Shown one piece after another: positions 9,082 to 16,947 of a stretch of 64,000 nt of DNA; position 1 is the first letter of the stretch; the number at the start of each line of letters is the position of its first letter. This DNA is from Altererythrobacter sp. C41. Its GTDB lineage: Bacteria > Pseudomonadota > Alphaproteobacteria > Sphingomonadales > Sphingomonadaceae. A program made the position numbers and the translations under genes. Location: positions 434,001 through 498,000 of the forward strand of contig NZ_JAEVFE010000002.1 in NCBI RefSeq assembly GCF_016803135.1, given 5' to 3'. The notes under the pieces were generated by a model. The model ran no database searches. It was not told where the DNA came from and saw only the letters and a program-made list of their open reading frames with translations.

Positions 9082-9693
9082 ATGGCATTCAGACTGATCG
9101 ACCTGCCCTATCCCAGCGACGGCCTCGCGCCTGCGGTCTCGGCCGAGACGCTGTCCTACCACCACGGCAAGCATCACCAGGCCTATCTCGACAAGACCAA
9201 CGCCGCAATCGCCGGCACCGACCTCGACGGGCAGCCGCTCGAAGCAGTCGTCGCCTCGGCGCGCGGCAGCAACCAGGGGCTGTTCAACAACGCGGCGCAG
9301 AGCTGGAACCACGGGTTCTACTGGCACTCGATGGCGCCCGACGGCGGCGAGCCTTCGGCCGAGCTGACGCAGATGATCGATGCCGCCTTCGGCTCGCTCG
9401 ATGATCTCAAGACCAAGCTGGCCGAGCGCGGCGCAGGCCACTTCGCGAGCGGCTGGGTCTGGCTGGCGGAGAAGGGCGGCAAGCTCTCGATCGAGGAAAC
9501 GCACGACGGCGACACGTTGGCCGACCTCGATTTCAACCCGCTGCTGACGGTCGACGTGTGGGAGCACGCCTATTACCTCGACCACCAGAACCGGCGCCCC
9601 GATTACCTCGACAAGGTGATCAACGAGAAGCTGAACTGGAAGTTCGCTTCGGAGAACCTGGCGCGCGGGGAGACCTGGAAATATCCGGCCTGA
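9082..9693 (+). CDS. sodB: superoxide dismutase (Fe type likely)
   Basis: 203 residues of the Fe/Mn SOD family, converting superoxide to peroxide and oxygen. The metal ligands are all visible: His in YHHGKHHQAYL, His in SWNHGFYW, and Asp and His in DVWEHAYY. A-A-Q-S-W-N-H and the overall length point to the iron enzyme, though metal choice cannot be proven from sequence. A good AGGAG site precedes the ATG. There is no signal peptide, so it is cytoplasmic. A rho-independent terminator follows within 25 bp, so it is a single-gene unit. Confidence 0.95.
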   Translation: MAFRLIDLPYPSDGLAPAVSAETLSYHHGKHHQAYLDKTNAAIAGTDLDGQPLEAVVASARGSNQGLFNNAAQSWNHGFYWHSMAPDGGEPSAELTQMIDAAFGSLDDLKTKLAERGAGHFASGWVWLAEKGGKLSIEETHDGDTLADLDFNPLLTVDVWEHAYYLDHQNRRPDYLDKVINEKLNWKFASENLARGETWKYPA

Positions 9694-9713
9694 TCAACCA
9701 CAAGGCATGACAG

Positions 9714-9748
9714 AGGCCCGTTCCGCATCGCGCGGGGCGGGCCTTTTC
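9714..9748 (+). terminator. rho-independent terminator of sodB
   Basis: AGGCCCG and CGGGCCT form a stem around a 17-nt loop, directly followed by a T-run. It lies just behind the sodB stop. Confidence 0.8.
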
Positions 9749-9791
9749 TATGGCATATGCCGCTTGATGCGGAGCGATCGATTCCCTTCCC

Positions 9792-9882
9792 CGTCATGCT
9801 GAACTTGTTTCAGCATCCATCGGTCCTCGGGGGCCGGCAATTGGGGAGGAGAAATGGGCCCTGAAACAAGTTCAGGGTGACG
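9792..9882. repeat. dispersed intergenic inverted repeat (REP-like)
   Basis: Two arms, CGTCATGCTGAACTTGTTTC and CCTGAAACAAGTTCAGGGTG, are near-inverted copies about 45 bp apart. Comparable GTCAT...ATGAC elements occur at 13853-13932. They look like the short palindromic repeats common between convergent genes in sphingomonads. Confidence 0.6.
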
Positions 9883-9931
9883 AGGAGCGAACTCCGCCTT
9901 CTGCTTAGAAGTGGATGTTTGCGGACCTTTT

Positions 9932-11125
9932 CTATACCGGCTCTTCCTCGTGCCCCATTTCCATCAGGTTGGCCGCGAACAGCGGTTCGCCGAAAATGAA
10001 GCCGACCAGATTGGGCCGCCCGACATGGTCGAAAAAGGCGGTCAGCATGAGCAGGATCGGCACCGAGAGCAGCGCACCGAACACGCCCCAGACCCATGAG
10101 AAATAGCTGAGCGCGATCAGGATCAGCACCGGATTCATGGTGAACCGCGCGCCGAGGATCGACGGGGTGACGATGTTCGACTCGATCGTGTGCAGGCCGA
10201 GATAGGCGGCGGCGGGAATTATCCCCACGAGGACCGTTTCCGCCGTGCCGATGCCGAACAGCGCGAGCAGCGCGGTCATCGCCAGCGGCCCGATATAGGG
10301 CAGGAAGTTGAGGATCGCGGCAAGGCCGCCCCACATGACCGGCGCCTCCACGCCCAGCGCCCAGGCGCCGAGGGCGACGATCACGCCGACCCCTGCGTTG
10401 ATCCAGGCGACGGTGAGGATGTAGGCGGCGACCCGGTCCTGCACCTCGCGCATCACGCGCGCGGCCTTGATGCTGGTGCCGAAGCTCGCCCGGTCGAACA
10501 GCAAGTGGCGGCGCAACCGCACGCGGGCCTCGATCATGAAGAAGGTCATCAGGAACGTCAGCAGGACTTCCAGCACGACGCTCGGCGTGGCGAAGGCGAG
10601 CTGCTCGATGACCGATGGGCTGGCGAGCACGACTTCGCGGCCCGAGCGGCCCATGAGCCCGGCGAGCCGCTCGTTCGCCAGCGCGATCCAGGCGAACTGG
10701 TCGCGCAATTCCGAAAACCGCGCGCCGACCTGATCGGCCATGCGCGGGAGCGAATCGAAGAGGGTGATCGCCGGCTGCAGGATCAGCGCGAGCGCGAGCA
10801 GCAGAACGGCGAAGAACGCCGCCAGCGCAATCAGCGATGCGAGCACGTTGGGAAGCCCCCAACCCGCGAGCTTGTCGGCCAGCGGGGCGAGAATGATCGT
10901 CAGCACCAGCGCCGTCACCAGCGGCAGGAACACGACCGAGCCGATCGAGAGCACGAAGGGCAGGGCGAGGAACAGCCCGAGGCCGATCAGTAGGACGAGC
11001 GTGGAGATCAGCCGCAGTTCCTGCTCGGCAAAGGCCGTGCGCCGCAACCGCCGCACGGGCGGCACGTCGCTCCCGGCGCGAGTGTCAGGTGGCACCTCGG
11101 TCATGCGGCTGTCGGATCCCGTCAT
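9932..11125 (-). CDS. AI-2E family (PerM-like) membrane transporter
   Basis: 397 residues with about eight membrane helices: two pairs at the N-terminus (LVLLIGLGLFLALPFVLSIG and neighbours), a soluble central part, and a C-terminal block with the family-typical T-I-E-S-N-I-V-T-P and M-N-P-V-L-I-L motifs. Family members have been linked to AI-2 export or Na+/H+ antiport; the substrate here is unknown. The start is uncertain: I took the ATG at 11125, and 11104 is also possible. It lies downstream of ecfG on the same strand, 47 bp away, and might be read through from the stress promoter. Confidence 0.82.
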   Translation of the reverse strand: MTGSDSRMTEVPPDTRAGSDVPPVRRLRRTAFAEQELRLISTLVLLIGLGLFLALPFVLSIGSVVFLPLVTALVLTIILAPLADKLAGWGLPNVLASLIALAAFFAVLLLALALILQPAITLFDSLPRMADQVGARFSELRDQFAWIALANERLAGLMGRSGREVVLASPSVIEQLAFATPSVVLEVLLTFLMTFFMIEARVRLRRHLLFDRASFGTSIKAARVMREVQDRVAAYILTVAWINAGVGVIVALGAWALGVEAPVMWGGLAAILNFLPYIGPLAMTALLALFGIGTAETVLVGIIPAAAYLGLHTIESNIVTPSILGARFTMNPVLILIALSYFSWVWGVFGALLSVPILLMLTAFFDHVGRPNLVGFIFGEPLFAANLMEMGHEEEPV

Positions 11126-11171
11126 TGGCTGCTGCGGAGCTTTGCCGCTGCGGGGCCGCGCAATCAAGCGC

Positions 11172-11783
11172 TCACCGCGTCGGCGAGGTCTCGCCGCGGC
11201 CGGCCGCCACGTCGTCGAGTTCCTCGAGAATCGCACGATGCGCGACCTGGTCCTCGATCGAACGCTGCGGGATCGAGCCGTCCTCGAGCATGGTGTTGAG
11301 CGCGGCGCGCGCGCGGCCAACGCGGCTCTTGATCGTGCCGACCGCGCAGCCGCAGATCGTCGCCGCCTCTTCGTAGGAGAAACCGCCCGCACCGACGAGC
11401 AGCAGCGCTTCGCGTCGTTCGGGCGGCAGGGTCAGCAGTGCGCGGTGCATGTCGGACAGGTGGATCGGCTCCTCCTGTCCGGCCGGCTGGGTCAGCAGCC
11501 TTTCCGCGACGTTCTCGTCGTATTCGCCGCGGAAGCGGTTGCGCCGCATGTCCGTGAGATAGGCGTTGCGCAGGATGACGAAGGTCCAGGCGCGCATGCT
11601 GGTGCCGGGCTCGAACCGCTCTTGCGCGGCCCATGCCTTCAGAAGCGTTTCCTGCACGAGATCGTCGGCCATGTCGGGACGGCCGCACAAACCTCTGGCG
11701 AACGCCCGCAGATGCGGCACGACCTCGGTCAGTTCACGTTTGAAATCGGCCTTCTGCGAGGCCGTACGCTCGTTTCGCGCCAT
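11172..11783 (-). CDS. ecfG: EcfG general-stress ECF sigma factor
   Basis: 203 residues with sigma region 2 (D-D-L-V-Q-E-T-L-L-K-A-W and A-W-T-F-V-I-L-R-N) and region 4 (L-P-P-E-R-R-E-A-L-L-L-V, then G-F-S-Y-E-E-A-A and G-T-I-K-S-R-V-x-R-A-R). It directs RNA polymerase to GGAAC-N16/17-CGTT promoters in the alphaproteobacterial general stress response. It is held inactive by NepR, whose stop codon overlaps this start (TGATG), so the pair is coupled. A perfect EcfG promoter upstream of nepR means positive autoregulation. The identity rests on the sequence plus the nepR/phyR neighbours. Confidence 0.96.
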   Translation of the reverse strand: MARNERTASQKADFKRELTEVVPHLRAFARGLCGRPDMADDLVQETLLKAWAAQERFEPGTSMRAWTFVILRNAYLTDMRRNRFRGEYDENVAERLLTQPAGQEEPIHLSDMHRALLTLPPERREALLLVGAGGFSYEEAATICGCAVGTIKSRVGRARAALNTMLEDGSIPQRSIEDQVAHRAILEELDDVAAGRGETSPTR

Positions 11784-11959
11784 CAGGATTTATCGTCCAG
11801 CTTGGCCAGAAGATCCTTGAAACTATCCGGAAGGGGTTCATCGACCACCGAATCGTAGAGCTGGCGCAGGCCCTGGGCCCACCCCGGATTCTCGCCGCTT
11901 TTCGATTTTGCGTCGCCCCCCCGGGCCGCCCCCGTGCCTCGATCCCTGTCAGTGTGCAT
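11783..11959 (-). CDS. nepR: NepR anti-sigma factor
   Basis: 58 residues. The N-terminal 25 are polar and disordered; then comes the diagnostic NepR core G-L-R-Q-L-Y-D-S-V-V-D-E-P-L-P-D-S-F, ending D-L-L-A-K-L-D-D-K-S. NepR binds EcfG and blocks it until phosphorylated PhyR takes NepR away by partner switching. The stop overlaps the ecfG start, which helps keep sigma and anti-sigma in balance. The start at 11959 gives the normal family length. The promoter is at 12048-12072. Confidence 0.95.
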   Translation of the reverse strand: MHTDRDRGTGAARGGDAKSKSGENPGWAQGLRQLYDSVVDEPLPDSFKDLLAKLDDKS

Positions 11960-12047
11960 GCAGGTTCACAAATCCTTTAATGAAAGTCATACAACGCACT
12001 TAACCGTAGTTCGCGTTGCCGAAATTTTCCAGTTTCGATGTCTGGGG

Positions 12048-12072
12048 AACGAAGGCGGCTTTTCTTGGTTCC
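12048..12072 (-). promoter_or_regulatory. EcfG-type promoter of nepR-ecfG
   Basis: On the minus strand this reads GGAAC (12072-12068), a 16-bp spacer, and CGTT (12051-12048), a perfect match to the EcfG consensus. Transcription would start near 12040, giving an 80-nt leader before nepR. The site is nearly palindromic: the plus strand reads GGAAC (12046) with 16 bp and GGTT, one base off, and points at the kinase gene. Confidence 0.85.
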
Positions 12073-12140
12073 CGCAAGGCAATGGGGGTCCACGCGATCA
12101 TGATACAAAAAACATCGATCGGGGGTAACGGCGCGGGTTG

Positions 12141-13817
12141 ATGCGGATTCAAGGGCCTCGAAGGACCAGAACGCGCCGGTGGTTGGTTGAATATCCTCGC
12201 GCAGCTCCGGTCGGAATATTTCTCCTCGTCGCAGCGATCACCGCGCTCAGCGTCTTCGCGATCGAGCGCGGAGAAGCGGAGCGCGAATCCGCCACGCTCA
12301 ACGAGCGAGCGCGCGCGGTCGCCTCCGCGCTCGAGCGGCGGGGCAATGCGAGCGCCGCTTACTTGCGCGCCGGATCGGCCATGTTCGCCGCGGTCGACCG
12401 GGTGGACGAGAATCTGTTCGACCGGTTCGTTTCCGAACTGCAGCTCGATTTCGACTATCGCGGCGCGGAAGGGATCGGCTGGGCGCAGAGCCTCCGGACA
12501 TTCGAGCTCGAACAGTTCCGCCTGGGCGCTGACGAAGGCGTGTCGAGTACGGTCCGGATCCGACCCACCCCGACGGGCGTGACCGGACGCGTCGTGCCCG
12601 TCACCTTTCTCCGCCCGCTGACCGAGCGCAACCACCGTATGCTCGGCTACGACATGTATTCGGAGCCGGTCCGCCGGACGGCGATGGAAGAAGCAGAGAA
12701 ATCGGCTCAACCGACGGCGAGCGGCAAGCTCGTTCTGCCCCGCGGCGGGAAGGACACGCCGGGCTTCGTCATCTACATGCCGGTGTTCCAGGGCGGCCAG
12801 GGCGTGGGCCGCCGGGTGCGCGGCTTCGTTTTCAGCCCGTTCGATGCGGAGGACTTCCTGACCTCCGCGCTCGAGCTGGCCGATGCGGGCGAGCGCGGCG
12901 TCCGGCTCTACGACGGCGAGGCGACGCCCGACCGGCTGCTTGCGCAGATCGAGCCCGTCACCGGTTCCGGCATCGTCGCGCAGAAGCAGATCACGATCGC
13001 CGATCGCCCGATGGTGGTCGAGGTGGAATCGGCCGGCTCCTACTCGCTTTCGACCCTGTCGATGCTGACCCTGCTGTTCGGGCTGCTCGTGGCAAGCCTG
13101 CTGCTGGTGGTGGCGCGGCTGGTAACCCAGCAGGCGCGCGAGGACCAGCTCAAGCTCGAGTGGCTGGAGGAGCAGGATTCGATCCGCAATTCGCTGACCC
13201 GCGAGCTCAACCACCGGGTCAAGAACACGCTCGCCAACGTGCTGTCGATCGTCGCGCTCACCCGGAGGCGCTCGGAAACGCTGGACGAATTCGCCGACGG
13301 GCTCGACGGACGCATCAGGGCGATCTCGGCGACGCACGACCTGCTCACGCAGTCGGAATGGGGCACCACCCCGGTACGCGCCGTCGTCGCGGCCGAACTG
13401 GCGCCCCACGTCAGCGACAGCGGCCAGGATTTCGTCATCGCCGGGCCCGAAGTCGAGCTTGCGCCCAACGACGCGTTGACGCTCGGGCTCGCGATCCACG
13501 AACTCGCGACCAATGCCTCGAAGTTCGGCGCCCTGAGCGAGCCTGAAGGGCGCGTCTCGGTCACCTGGGAGCTGGAGGGCAAGGACATCGTGCGGATGGA
13601 GTGGGTCGAGACCGGTGGACCGCGGCTTGCCGGCCGGCCCCAGGGCCGCGGCTTCGGCCTGGATCTGATCGAGAAGATCGTCGCGCACGAGCTCAACGAG
13701 AAGGTCGAGCTCGACTTCCCGCCCGAAGGCGTGCGCTGCACCTTGCGCATTCCGGTGCGCCGGCCGAGCGAATTCGCCATCCGCGCAGCGCGGCGGCGGA
13801 GCGTGATCGAAGGGTGA
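12141..13817 (+). CDS. CHASE-domain HWE/HisKA_2 sensor histidine kinase (PhyK-like)
   Basis: 558 residues. An N-terminal membrane helix (about 22-42) is followed by a periplasmic CHASE-type sensor domain to about 295 and a second helix near 305-330. The H-box E-L-N-H-R-V-K-N-T-L-A-N-V lies near 360 and the ATPase domain has I-H-E-L-A-T-N-A-S-K-F-G-A-L-S. These are the HWE/HisKA_2 signatures of kinases that phosphorylate PhyR. It is divergent from nepR-ecfG, so it is very probably the stress-sensing kinase of this locus; a CHASE ligand cannot be guessed. The ATG at 12141 is preferred to the TTG one codon earlier. A one-mismatch EcfG promoter points at it. Confidence 0.88.
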   Translation: MRIQGPRRTRTRRWLVEYPRAAPVGIFLLVAAITALSVFAIERGEAERESATLNERARAVASALERRGNASAAYLRAGSAMFAAVDRVDENLFDRFVSELQLDFDYRGAEGIGWAQSLRTFELEQFRLGADEGVSSTVRIRPTPTGVTGRVVPVTFLRPLTERNHRMLGYDMYSEPVRRTAMEEAEKSAQPTASGKLVLPRGGKDTPGFVIYMPVFQGGQGVGRRVRGFVFSPFDAEDFLTSALELADAGERGVRLYDGEATPDRLLAQIEPVTGSGIVAQKQITIADRPMVVEVESAGSYSLSTLSMLTLLFGLLVASLLLVVARLVTQQAREDQLKLEWLEEQDSIRNSLTRELNHRVKNTLANVLSIVALTRRRSETLDEFADGLDGRIRAISATHDLLTQSEWGTTPVRAVVAAELAPHVSDSGQDFVIAGPEVELAPNDALTLGLAIHELATNASKFGALSEPEGRVSVTWELEGKDIVRMEWVETGGPRLAGRPQGRGFGLDLIEKIVAHELNEKVELDFPPEGVRCTLRIPVRRPSEFAIRAARRRSVIEG

Positions 13818-13852
13818 CGCCGCGCCGGCGGTCGCAGCTGGCTGCCAACCAC

Positions 13853-13932
13853 CGTCATCCCAGTGCAAGCTGGGATCGCATGCAGCACCGTAAAACCGGT
13901 GGAGAACGATCCCAGCTTTCGCTGGGATGACG
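13853..13932. repeat. dispersed intergenic inverted repeat
   Basis: CGTCATCCCAG...CTGGGATCG and its mirror CGATCCCAG...CTGGGATGACG form two hairpins between the convergent kinase and phyR genes. The type is similar to the repeat at 9792-9882, with GTCATCC/GGATGAC ends. It may act as a bidirectional terminator or a REP element. Confidence 0.6.
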
Positions 13933-13993
13933 GATTGGAATGATCCCGAGATTGCCAGGCGGCTGGCTCGCCGGCCGCCCGCAACTTGCCCGA

Positions 13994-14788
13994 TCAGGCG
14001 ATCGGGCGGCTCGAGTTGAAGAACAGCGCCTGGCTGATCGCCGTGCGGACCGTGGCTTCCTTGAACGGCTTGGTGACCAAGTAGGTCGGCTCGGGCCGGT
14101 CGCCCGTCAGCAGCCGTTCGGGGTAGGCGGTGATGAAGATCACCGGCACGCTGTCGATCGCGAGAATGTCGTCGACCGCATCGAGCCCCGACGAACCGTC
14201 CGCGAGCTGGATGTCCGCGAGAACGAGCCCCGGGGTGCGCTGGGCGACCACTTCCTGCGCTTGCGTGCGCGTCGCGGCGGTCCCGCAGATCTCGTGACCG
14301 AGCGAGGTCACCAGATCCTCGAGCTGCATCGAGATGAGCGGCTCGTCCTCGATGATCAGGACGCTCGTTGCCGATTCACGATCGATTTCCTCGACCGCTT
14401 CCTGCACCAGCTTCTGCACCGAGTCGCTGTCCAGATCCATGATCTCGGCCGCCTGATCGACGCTGAAATCCTCCAGCGTCGTCAGCAGCAGCGCCTGCCG
14501 GTTGAGCGGCGTGATCGTGCTCAGGCGGTCGTGCGCGGCGGCCTCGTGATCGCTCGCGCCGGTGCCGGCACCCGCCACTTCCATATGCGCGCTGGCCCAG
14601 ATCTTGTTGAACGCGCGATAGAGCGGCACCCGCCCTTCGGCGAGCGAGGCCTTCAGGTCGTCGTCGGCAAGCGCGGCTTCGAGCGTCTGGCGCACGAACG
14701 CGTCTCCGGTCGATTGCGATCCCGTCAGCGCGCGGGCGTAACGGCGCAGATAAGGCAGGTTGTTGGCGACTTGCTCTCCAAGCGGCAT
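13994..14788 (-). CDS. phyR: PhyR anti-anti-sigma response regulator
   Basis: 264 residues, the normal PhyR length. The N-terminal sigma-like domain (about 1-130, from L-P-Y-L-R-R-Y-A-R-A-L-T-G-S) mimics EcfG and sequesters NepR. The C-terminal receiver domain has the acidic pocket I-I-E-D-E-P, the phospho-acceptor Asp in L-V-L-A-D-I-Q-L-A-D-G, T-A-Y-P, and the K of V-T-K-P-F. Phosphorylation exposes the sigma-like domain. A perfect EcfG promoter lies 31 bp upstream, so PhyR is under the control of the sigma factor it frees. Confidence 0.96.
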   Translation of the reverse strand: MPLGEQVANNLPYLRRYARALTGSQSTGDAFVRQTLEAALADDDLKASLAEGRVPLYRAFNKIWASAHMEVAGAGTGASDHEAAAHDRLSTITPLNRQALLLTTLEDFSVDQAAEIMDLDSDSVQKLVQEAVEEIDRESATSVLIIEDEPLISMQLEDLVTSLGHEICGTAATRTQAQEVVAQRTPGLVLADIQLADGSSGLDAVDDILAIDSVPVIFITAYPERLLTGDRPEPTYLVTKPFKEATVRTAISQALFFNSSRPIA

Positions 14789-14818
14789 GAATTCCCTTCC
14801 CTAGATAGGCGTCGCTAG

Positions 14819-14843
14819 AACGCATGCGTGCGGGCATGGTTCC
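14819..14843 (-). promoter_or_regulatory. EcfG-type promoter of phyR
   Basis: The minus strand carries GGAAC (14843-14839), a 16-bp spacer and CGTT (14822-14819), a perfect consensus match. Transcription would start near 14812, 24 nt before the phyR ATG. Confidence 0.85.
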
Positions 14844-14941
14844 GAAGAGCCCGTCTGGTGGACGATAAGCGCTTGTTGCGCAACCATTATGCTCTGCGCC
14901 GAAGCATGATAAAAATTTTCGAAATTTTTTCATGAGCGCAG

Positions 14942-14966
14942 GGAACCGGATTTGGGGCCGAACATT
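14942..14966 (+). promoter_or_regulatory. near-consensus EcfG promoter ahead of a candidate sRNA
   Basis: The plus strand has GGAAC (14942-14946), 16 bp, then CATT (14963-14966), one base from CGTT. An A/T-rich tract lies directly upstream (14911-14930). No protein gene follows; a strong terminator does, about 95 bp on. Confidence 0.5.
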
Positions 14967-14971
14967 ATCCC

Positions 14972-15062
14972 AGTGTCACCGCCGAGACCCCCCTCCCGTC
15001 CAAGCGGCTGGTGATACGATCCCGAAGGGCCTCCGTTCGAATTTCGAGCGGAGGCCTTTTTT
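14972..15062 (+). ncRNA. candidate stress-induced small RNA with C-rich loop (GsrN-like)
   Basis: The region from the predicted start near 14972 to the terminator folds into two hairpins. Stem 1 pairs 14973-14984 with 15005-15017 (12 pairs including one wobble, one bulged U at 15009) and displays a 20-nt loop with C6-U-C3 in it, an anti-Shine-Dalgarno type sequence. A 10-nt linker leads to the terminator at 15028-15056 plus T6. It encodes no plausible protein. The position between phyR and a stress response regulator, plus the upstream EcfG-like promoter, make it look like the Caulobacter GsrN type in logic. The sequence relationship is not established. Confidence 0.55.
15028..15062 (+). terminator. 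rho-independent terminator of the candidate sRNA
   Basis: A perfect 8-bp stem GGCCTCCG/CGGAGGCC around a 13-nt loop is followed by six Ts. There is no coding gene on this strand ahead of it. Confidence 0.85.
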
Positions 15063-15120
15063 CTTGCCCTAGGCGCGTGCACGCGGTGCCGTCTCGCACC
15101 GGATCCTGGGCCGCCTCGAA

Positions 15121-15531
15121 CTAGCGGGCGATAAGGCGGAAGCGGGAGAGCAGCCCGCGCGGATGCTGCTCCCGAACGGCACGGACGAGCGCGGCTGGCT
15201 CGTATGGTTTCACCAGGACCGGGCCCAGCGCCGCGATCTCGGGTGGAATGCGCTCCGGCGCTCCGGTCGAAAAGACGATCCCCGGCGGCTTGGGGCCAAG
15301 GCCGCCGACCAGCTCGGCGACTGCCCAGCCATCGTCGCGATCCGCCAGATGGACATCGAGCACGATCACGTCGGGCCGGGCGCTGCGCAGAGCCGCGAGC
15401 GCCGCGTCGGTGGTATGGCAGATCTCCACTTCCGCCGCGCCCGCATCGATCAGCGCCCCTTCCATGCTGAGCGCGACCAGTGCGTCGTCCTCGACGATCA
15501 GAATGCGCCCGAGCTTGCTGGTCGACTCCAT
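15121..15531 (-). CDS. single-domain response regulator, SdrG/FATGUY-like
   Basis: 136 residues, receiver domain only: I-V-E-D-D, phospho-acceptor Asp in V-I-V-L-D-V-H-L-A-D, and K of L-V-K-P-Y. The segment G-I-V-F-S-T-G-A-P resembles the P-F-x-F-A-T-G-Y motif of the FATGUY subfamily, to which SdrG of Sphingomonas belongs, with Ser for Ala. SdrG modulates phosphotransfer to PhyR in the general stress response. A perfect EcfG promoter precedes it, which supports membership in that circuit. There is no output domain. Confidence 0.85.
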   Translation of the reverse strand: MESTSKLGRILIVEDDALVALSMEGALIDAGAAEVEICHTTDAALAALRSARPDVIVLDVHLADRDDGWAVAELVGGLGPKPPGIVFSTGAPERIPPEIAALGPVLVKPYEPAALVRAVREQHPRGLLSRFRLIAR

Positions 15532-15582
15532 GGTGCTGGCATAATCCGTTCGGCCCGGCCCCTTGCCGTGCGCTTGCTGGTC

Positions 15583-15608
15583 AACGGCAGGAGAGATGGC
15601 GCGGTTCC
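15583..15608 (-). promoter_or_regulatory. EcfG-type promoter of the single-domain response regulator
   Basis: The minus strand has GGAAC (15608-15604), a 17-bp spacer and CGTT (15586-15583), which fits the allowed 16-17 bp spacing exactly. It lies 52 bp upstream of the ATG at 15531. Confidence 0.75.
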
Positions 15609-15645
15609 CGCCCCGCCTGCCGATCCGGCGGGGTTGAGCCGCGGA

Positions 15646-16809
15646 TTACAATGCCTTGCGGTAGATCGCGTACTCGCGGTTGATCCTGCTCTCGATCGTG
15701 TCGGCGATCGCGATCATTCCCTGGTTGTCGTCGAGAATCCAGCCGATCTCGCCGCGCGTGGTTCCGTTCACGCGCGTCGTGTCCTCCCGGATCTCGCTGA
15801 TCATCATGAAGGCGAGTTGGCTGGCGAGCCGCGAATTGTGGAATTCCTTGAGCACGCCCATCAGCGGCACGCGCGCGGTTCGCGCCCGCGGTTTGCGCAG
15901 CCAGCGCAGCATGGTGATCCAGCCGAAGGGGAACAGTTTTCCGCCGATCCGTGCCAGCGGTTCGTTCACGTCGGGCAGCGCGAGCATGAAGGCGACCGGC
16001 TTCCCGTCCAGCTCGGCGATGCGGGTCAGTTCCTCGCGCACCAGCGGCTGCAGCTTCTTGGCGCCGTATTCGATCTCGCGCTCGGTGAACGGGACGAAGC
16101 CCCAGTTGTTCGACCAGGCGTCGTTGAGGATGTGCAGCACGGTGCGCACGTCCTGCGTGTAGTTGGCATGGTCGACCGGGCGAATGCGGATGCGCGGGTT
16201 GCGCTGGCCGGATTGCACGATGCGCCGCACGAGCGGAGGGAAGTCCTCGCTCACGTCGAGCTCGTAGGTGTAGAGGTGCTTGACGACCTCGTATCCCGCG
16301 CCCTCGATATAGCCCTGGTAACGCGCCGGGTGGTGGCCCATCAGCACCGTCGGCGAGTGATCGTGCCCTGCGATGAGCAGACCCGGTTCCTCCCACATCG
16401 ACAGCGAGATGGGGCCGAGCGCCCGAGTCATCCCGCGGTCGCGCAGCCAATTCTCGGCCGCCTCGAGCAATCCGCGAGCGACGAAATCGTCTTCGGCGTC
16501 GAAATAGCCGAAGATGCCGGTGCCGGGGCCGAATCCCTGCTCCGGCCGCATCTCCAGCATTATCCGGTCGACGCAGGCCGCGATCCGGCCGACGGGCTTG
16601 CCGCCGCGCCGGGCGATGAAGAGCTGGACGTCGGCATGCTCGAACAGCGGATTGCGCTCGGGATCGAGCAGTTCGAGCTGTTCGGAGCGCAGTTGCGGCA
16701 CCGAATGCGGCGTCTCGGCAGCGAACCGCCGGCCGACGTCGACGAAGGCCGCGCGCCCCGCCTTGGTCTTGCCGTCAACTGGTTCGATTACTACGTGGGC
16801 GTCGATCAC
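15646..16809 (-). CDS. GNAT-fold acyltransferase-like protein
   Basis: 387 residues, two-lobed and reminiscent of duplicated GNAT domains: V-Q-L-F-I-A-R-R-G-G-K-P-V-G-R-I-A-A in the first half and E-L-T-R-I-A-E-L-D-G-K-P-V-A-F-M-L-A-L-P in the second, each reading as the strand pair around an acyl-CoA site. Large YghO-type proteins of unknown function have this layout, and some are wrongly called dATP pyrophosphohydrolase. The substrate is unknown. There is no signal peptide. It runs in the same direction as the stress regulator but lies upstream of its promoter, so the two are separately controlled. It is divergent from the desaturase. Confidence 0.7.
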   Translation of the reverse strand: MIDAHVVIEPVDGKTKAGRAAFVDVGRRFAAETPHSVPQLRSEQLELLDPERNPLFEHADVQLFIARRGGKPVGRIAACVDRIMLEMRPEQGFGPGTGIFGYFDAEDDFVARGLLEAAENWLRDRGMTRALGPISLSMWEEPGLLIAGHDHSPTVLMGHHPARYQGYIEGAGYEVVKHLYTYELDVSEDFPPLVRRIVQSGQRNPRIRIRPVDHANYTQDVRTVLHILNDAWSNNWGFVPFTEREIEYGAKKLQPLVREELTRIAELDGKPVAFMLALPDVNEPLARIGGKLFPFGWITMLRWLRKPRARTARVPLMGVLKEFHNSRLASQLAFMMISEIREDTTRVNGTTRGEIGWILDDNQGMIAIADTIESRINREYAIYRKAL

Positions 16810-16947
16810 GGGGTGTCCTGTTCAGCTTGGGTTAGCCCTGTGTTCGCTTGTTGCAGATTGTCAAGCGACAGCGCCAAAGGCGTGCCGGCCGGGACGGGAT
16901 TGTTCCGCAAGGCGGATTTTTGCTGTAGAGCGCGGTTTCCGGGAAAT

